Assembly: GCA_905250025.1 (NCBI GenBank)
Contig: CAJNOJ010000051.1
Span: forward strand, 409,121 to 473,120
DNA from: Adineta ricciae
Lineage: Eukaryota > Rotifera > Eurotatoria > Adinetida > Adinetidae
Length of the DNA stretch: 64,000 nucleotides
Direction of reading: 5' to 3'
The notes beneath the pieces are model-generated. The model ran no database searches and was not told the origin of the DNA. It was given only the letters and a program-made list of their open reading frames with translations. How positions within the stretch are numbered: the first letter of the stretch is position 1; every line of letters begins with the position of its first letter. The position numbers were made by a program, and so were the translations under genes. Of this stretch, positions 59,994 to 64,000 are shown one piece after another.

Positions 59994-62900
59994 TATCATT
60001 GGATAAGCAATGTCCATCCACAAGGACAACTATGGTTAACGAGCAATATAAAGAATGGTAAATCTGACCGCTGACCGAGCACAATAAAATCAAAAAATGT
60101 AAAAACGGCTTGTCCGTGCCTGATGAGAAAGAAAATACTAGCGAAATCTATCATTGAAATGGCCTTCTTCGAAGATTCTACGACAAGATTCGATATACGG
60201 ATAGTCTTAGTTCTTTCTTGAAATGTACGACTATTCATTCTTTTGTCATGGTCATTGATTTATTTTCTCTCTTCTTTGATATTTTTCTTCTCTCTCTCTC
60301 TTATTGTTTCATTTTGCTCTTGAGTTTTTTTCTTCTGACGAGTTTGTTTCCATATACTTTTCTTTTTTGGTTTCTCTATCAAATCATATTGAAAGGAAGA
60401 AAAAATAACATACGTTTATATACATAAAGATTAAAATAACTATATTACTTTGTATTTGTTTTCTCTCTTTTCTCCTCTTCTTTTCCTTCTTCATTCAAGT
60501 GTACACGTATTATTTACTTATTTGTTATTATTCATCATATTTGTTTTCTTTTCGGCTTTTCCCTTCTTCTACTATTCATTCGATATATCTATGCTTATGC
60601 TCGGTTTATTTGTTTGATCTAATAAAGAAATAGAAAAAAAAAGTTACGTTGAATTCGACTTGCTGATAATCAGAGCAATGATATATTGGTATTAAATGTC
60701 ATCAGCGTAATATTGACTCATTCACTATATGATGCTAACATTTCCGATGTTTTTATCCTCTTCCCAGGTTTCCAATTAGCTCTTACATATGGCCTCAAAC
60801 AAATGTGTCTTTAGAAAAGATTACTATCGAATGTGATGAAAAAAAAATTGAATTTCTCGCTTGAGAAAACATTTCGGATTACTCTCATCGTTGAATACAA
60901 TTGACATCAAAACAATAGAAGAAGATAGTAATATATTTTGCTAAGAAATATTGTATTATTCTACTATCCATCGACACCCAGTCAATATAAACCCACTAAC
61001 GAGTTATCGTTTCCTGATACATAGATAGTTTGCTTGTGCTTTATCGAATCTATAACAATATATACTCTTCGCCTACGCTGCCATTCTTTTTTTAACAAAT
61101 CTCTTTTGATTGATTGCCCCTTTTGCTAACACATCAATTACACGAATCTAATCAATTCAATTATCCCTAACGAAATTAACAATTAATCGAAGTTAATTAA
61201 TGTAAAGTGATCGTTAGTAGTTTGTACGAACATTCGTTGTCATTCCTTCTGTCGACATGCTGCAACGCAAGAATGAACGATTGGCTCGATGATACTCTAG
61301 TGTATGTGAAACAAGCTTGCTGTTGATGTCAATCACAAACCAAATACCAGTATGGATAATTGAAAAGAACAAGAGAAAATCTGAAGACGTATAAGCTTTA
61401 TAATCGAATGAGACAAAAGCGTTTTGCTCTTTCTTATAAACACATGTCCTATACTGTTTTCGTGACCTTGTATTAACAATCATATTAGATATTGCTGGGC
61501 AAAATTTATTTGAATTTCTTTCCCTGGATGAAGTGAGTAGAAAGGAATCCAGTCGAGCTTCCGACATGACTCTGTTAAGCACGAATGAAACATGACGATA
61601 GATAACTAGTCATACATTTCACATAAATAAAATTCCACTTAATACTTGTCTATTTTCTCCTCTCGTTTCTCGTTCACAGATGCCATTTAACTGAATGATT
61701 ACTTATTACAGAGTTTGGCATATCTTGTCGACCAATCGCTCGTTTTACTTTAGTGAGCAGTGGATTTTTCTTTTTATCTTGCTCTATTCTTTTCTCATCT
61801 CCCTTTCTTCCGTCTCTCTCTCTTCTTCTTCTTCTTCTTCTTCTGAAAAAATACATGCATCCATACGACGGCACGGTTGATTATTCTCTCGTCGACGTCA
61901 GAAGTTCTTCTCTCTCTCTGTCAACGCGTCGCCCCAAGTCTCACAGTAGCCTTTTGTCGTCATTATACTAGTAGAAGTCGTATTTAAACAGATCGCTTCC
62001 TTGCTGGTCGGAAATAATACATTTGTTTCGGTGGTAAATCGCGAATATTAATCATTTGAACTAACTCGATATTTATTTATTCGAACGATTAGTACTCAAG
62101 TAAAGACAGCGAAAGAAAAACACTCTTCCATTTATCATCAACTGAGAATTATCTGACGAAACGAGTAGATATATCATCTTCGTACAAACATCTCACTTTG
62201 ACATCAAGCGGAAATCAAGAGAAAAAGATCTTCGACTCTTTTTCTTCTTCTATTATATGCGATATTTGTTCCATACAATTGCAGATTAATCATTTAGTAT
62301 TTCTTATTGGAATCAATTAACAAACAAGTAAGTTCTCTCGATTGCCTCGAATTAGTTCGTTCTTATCTCTTCTGTTGTTTTCAAATATTGAGCGTCAGAT
62401 GATAAAAAACCTAAAAGTACTTCATGATTTTTTTGTCTTTGTCTTCTTTTTCTCTTTGTTTCTTGTCTACTGTTGCTTTTTTTTCTATTTGATGTTGAAA
62501 ATTGAGAAAATAGTGACATATTGCGTTCGTGATAATCACAATGTGGGGGTTGTTCAATCATACGCTCGTGCAATTGCAATTTGATCAATATTTGTTCTAT
62601 CAATGCTAGCTGGGAACGTTTCCCATTGTGTAATTGTACCTCGATTTCAGTGAGAAGGTATCTATTGAAGTATACATCTCGAGATAATTACCAAGAAGTA
62701 TTGTAATAAAATCAATCTTTTTCACAACAATGACAAGAGCTTGAAGAGGTGTAATATTAATCCGATTAAGTTTTTTTCTCTTATTTACTCTTGTCTTTAG
62801 TCGACGTACTCTCAGGCAAATATATGCACACATGTTCGTTTGATTGCCATCTTATCAGCAGAATTTCTATGTATGCCAGTGGCTATCAAACAAACTTGTA

Positions 62901-63769
62901 AATATCGACAATATATCAGGTTTTTCTTTGGACTTATTTGCCTACTACGAATAGTATTCAGCGTAAAAACATATGTGCACTCATAAATAACTAATAGATA
63001 TTTTCCTAGCCTTTCAATAGCTCTTTCCAGCCTAAGGTTTCCAAGAATAGCGATAATTCGTCTGCATCCGGTCAGTTATTTCTATGGAAAGGCAAGGTGT
63101 AATGGAAGAAAACCTCCTAATGAAAATATTATCGATGCATGTGTGTGAAAAGAAAGTCAACGATAACACATGGAATAGCATATCGTTACAGGCACGTCAG
63201 AACGAGCACCAAGCAGACATCGAAAAGATTCTCAAGCGACAAATAGGATGTATCGCATAGAAAGACTGTGTATTCAATACGACAGTAGAATTAGCCGATC
63301 GAAAAAGAGACAGAACTATTAATCTTTCTCGAGTATATTGGTATAATTTTCTTCTCTTCCTCTATGTTTATTTCTCACCGATCGATGATAACAAAGAAAT
63401 AATGAATATGTAGAAGTGCATCAAATGTAGTTTTGCTTTTGAATGGTGCTATTCAGCTTGATTGTTAGAAACAAGTGAGTATAATTGAATAAATCACATA
63501 AAAAAATCAATCTGTATGCATGTTTTGCGTTTGCTGCGAGTTGTATAAGTAAAAATGATAAATTCTCGAGTGAATTAGTATAGTTCGAAGAGAGAAGAAG
63601 AAAAGAAAAGAAAAGAGGATTTATGAATATCTTATCTTTACTCCAAATATATATATATGAAAATTATTCTGTTGTTTAGTGATCAAAAGCATCTTGTCAT
63701 CCAATTGTCGTTTCTTTTGTACTGCTACTTCCGTTGTCGTTGTCTTCGTGTCATTATCTTACGTTCATC
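59994..63769. other. gene-poor region
   Basis: About 3.8 kb with T/C-rich low-complexity tracts, including a (CTT)n-type run at 61819-61844. Open frames here are low-complexity. A 58-codon frame from ATG at 63084 to a stop at 63260 has mixed composition but no other support. It should contain the SMG9 3' UTR and the promoter of the partial gene at the right edge. Confidence 0.45.
61819..61844. repeat. CTT-type microsatellite
   Basis: Tandem TTC units following a CT run. Confidence 0.85.
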
Positions 63770-64000
63770 ATGTTTAAAATCAAAAGAAAATCTCAACCAC
63801 CTACAACAGCACCATCATCGAGCAGTGTTAGTCGCACAACTTTACTTGTTTCTTCCCCTTCTGCTTGCTCTACACGGCATCACCAGAAGAATGTTTCATT
63901 ATCATCGTCTACCTCTGTCTCCCCACAATATAGTACCTATCAAAAAGTCTCTCGCCAACGACGCGCTGACGAAATTCTTTCGAATACACGATCCACTCGT
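63770..64000 (+). CDS. 5' end of an unrecognised gene, truncated by window edge
   Basis: An ATG at 63770 opens a frame that stays open for 77 codons to the last base. The product begins MFKIKRKSQPPTTAPSSSS and is Ser/Thr-rich and basic, ending QRRADEILSNTRSTR at the edge. This looks like a disordered N-terminus; the function cannot be judged from what is visible. The open frame with varied composition beside low-complexity flanks makes coding likely. Confidence 0.55.
   Translation, partial: MFKIKRKSQPPTTAPSSSSVSRTTLLVSSPSACSTRHHQKNVSLSSSTSVSPQYSTYQKVSRQRRADEILSNTRSTR

Overview
The window looks like nuclear DNA from a small-genome protostome animal, most likely a bdelloid rotifer. The gene set is animal: NELF-B, an RZ-type RGS, Par-4/PAWR, MAX, FGD, SMG9, anoctamin-10 and a TALE homeobox. 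Most introns are only about 46-66 nt, the DNA is AT-rich and genes lie close together. The rotifer assignment is inference from this style; no species marker was seen. Gene models were built by hand from splice signals and reading-frame continuity. For the multi-exon models the summed exon lengths divide by three; the initiator codon is still the weakest point in several.

Left part (1-9.7 kb): a U-box protein with ankyrin-like repeats (+), a TALE homeobox gene (-), a membrane-anchored GH65/PGGHG-type glucosidase (+), then a gene-poor stretch ending in a second, incomplete copy of the homeobox gene beside a 53-N assembly gap. 10.4-19.5 kb (-): an RZ-family RGS gene with at least two usable first exons (one carrying the cysteine string), a gene-poor low-complexity stretch, and an unrecognised seven-exon gene. 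20-30.8 kb (+): MCM6, Ku70, purine nucleoside phosphorylase and anoctamin-10, all on the same strand.

30.9-37.4 kb (-): a long coiled-coil protein, a DUF962/Mpo1-like membrane protein 48 bp upstream of it, and an RNF216-like RBR ubiquitin ligase that carries a lipocalin-like gene inside one intron. 37.4-41.3 kb is gene-poor. 41.3-44.1 kb (+) holds a probable SKI/SNO-like protein. 44.8-47.9 kb (-): Par-4/PAWR and a CFAP97/Hemingway-like protein. 48.9-50.6 kb (+): an EF-hand protein of unrecognised family. 50.7-57.4 kb (-): an FGD-type RhoGEF, NELF-B and MAX. 57.9-60.0 kb (+): SMG9. 60-63.8 kb is gene-poor, and the start of another gene runs off the right edge.

Points that go beyond routine annotation: a same-strand intron-nested gene, a 5-nt microexon in PNP, alternative RGS first exons that mirror vertebrate RGS20, splice-acceptor sequences set directly against the ATG of several genes (candidate spliced-leader sites, some in tight head-to-tail pairs), and the homeobox duplication that may be an assembly artefact.
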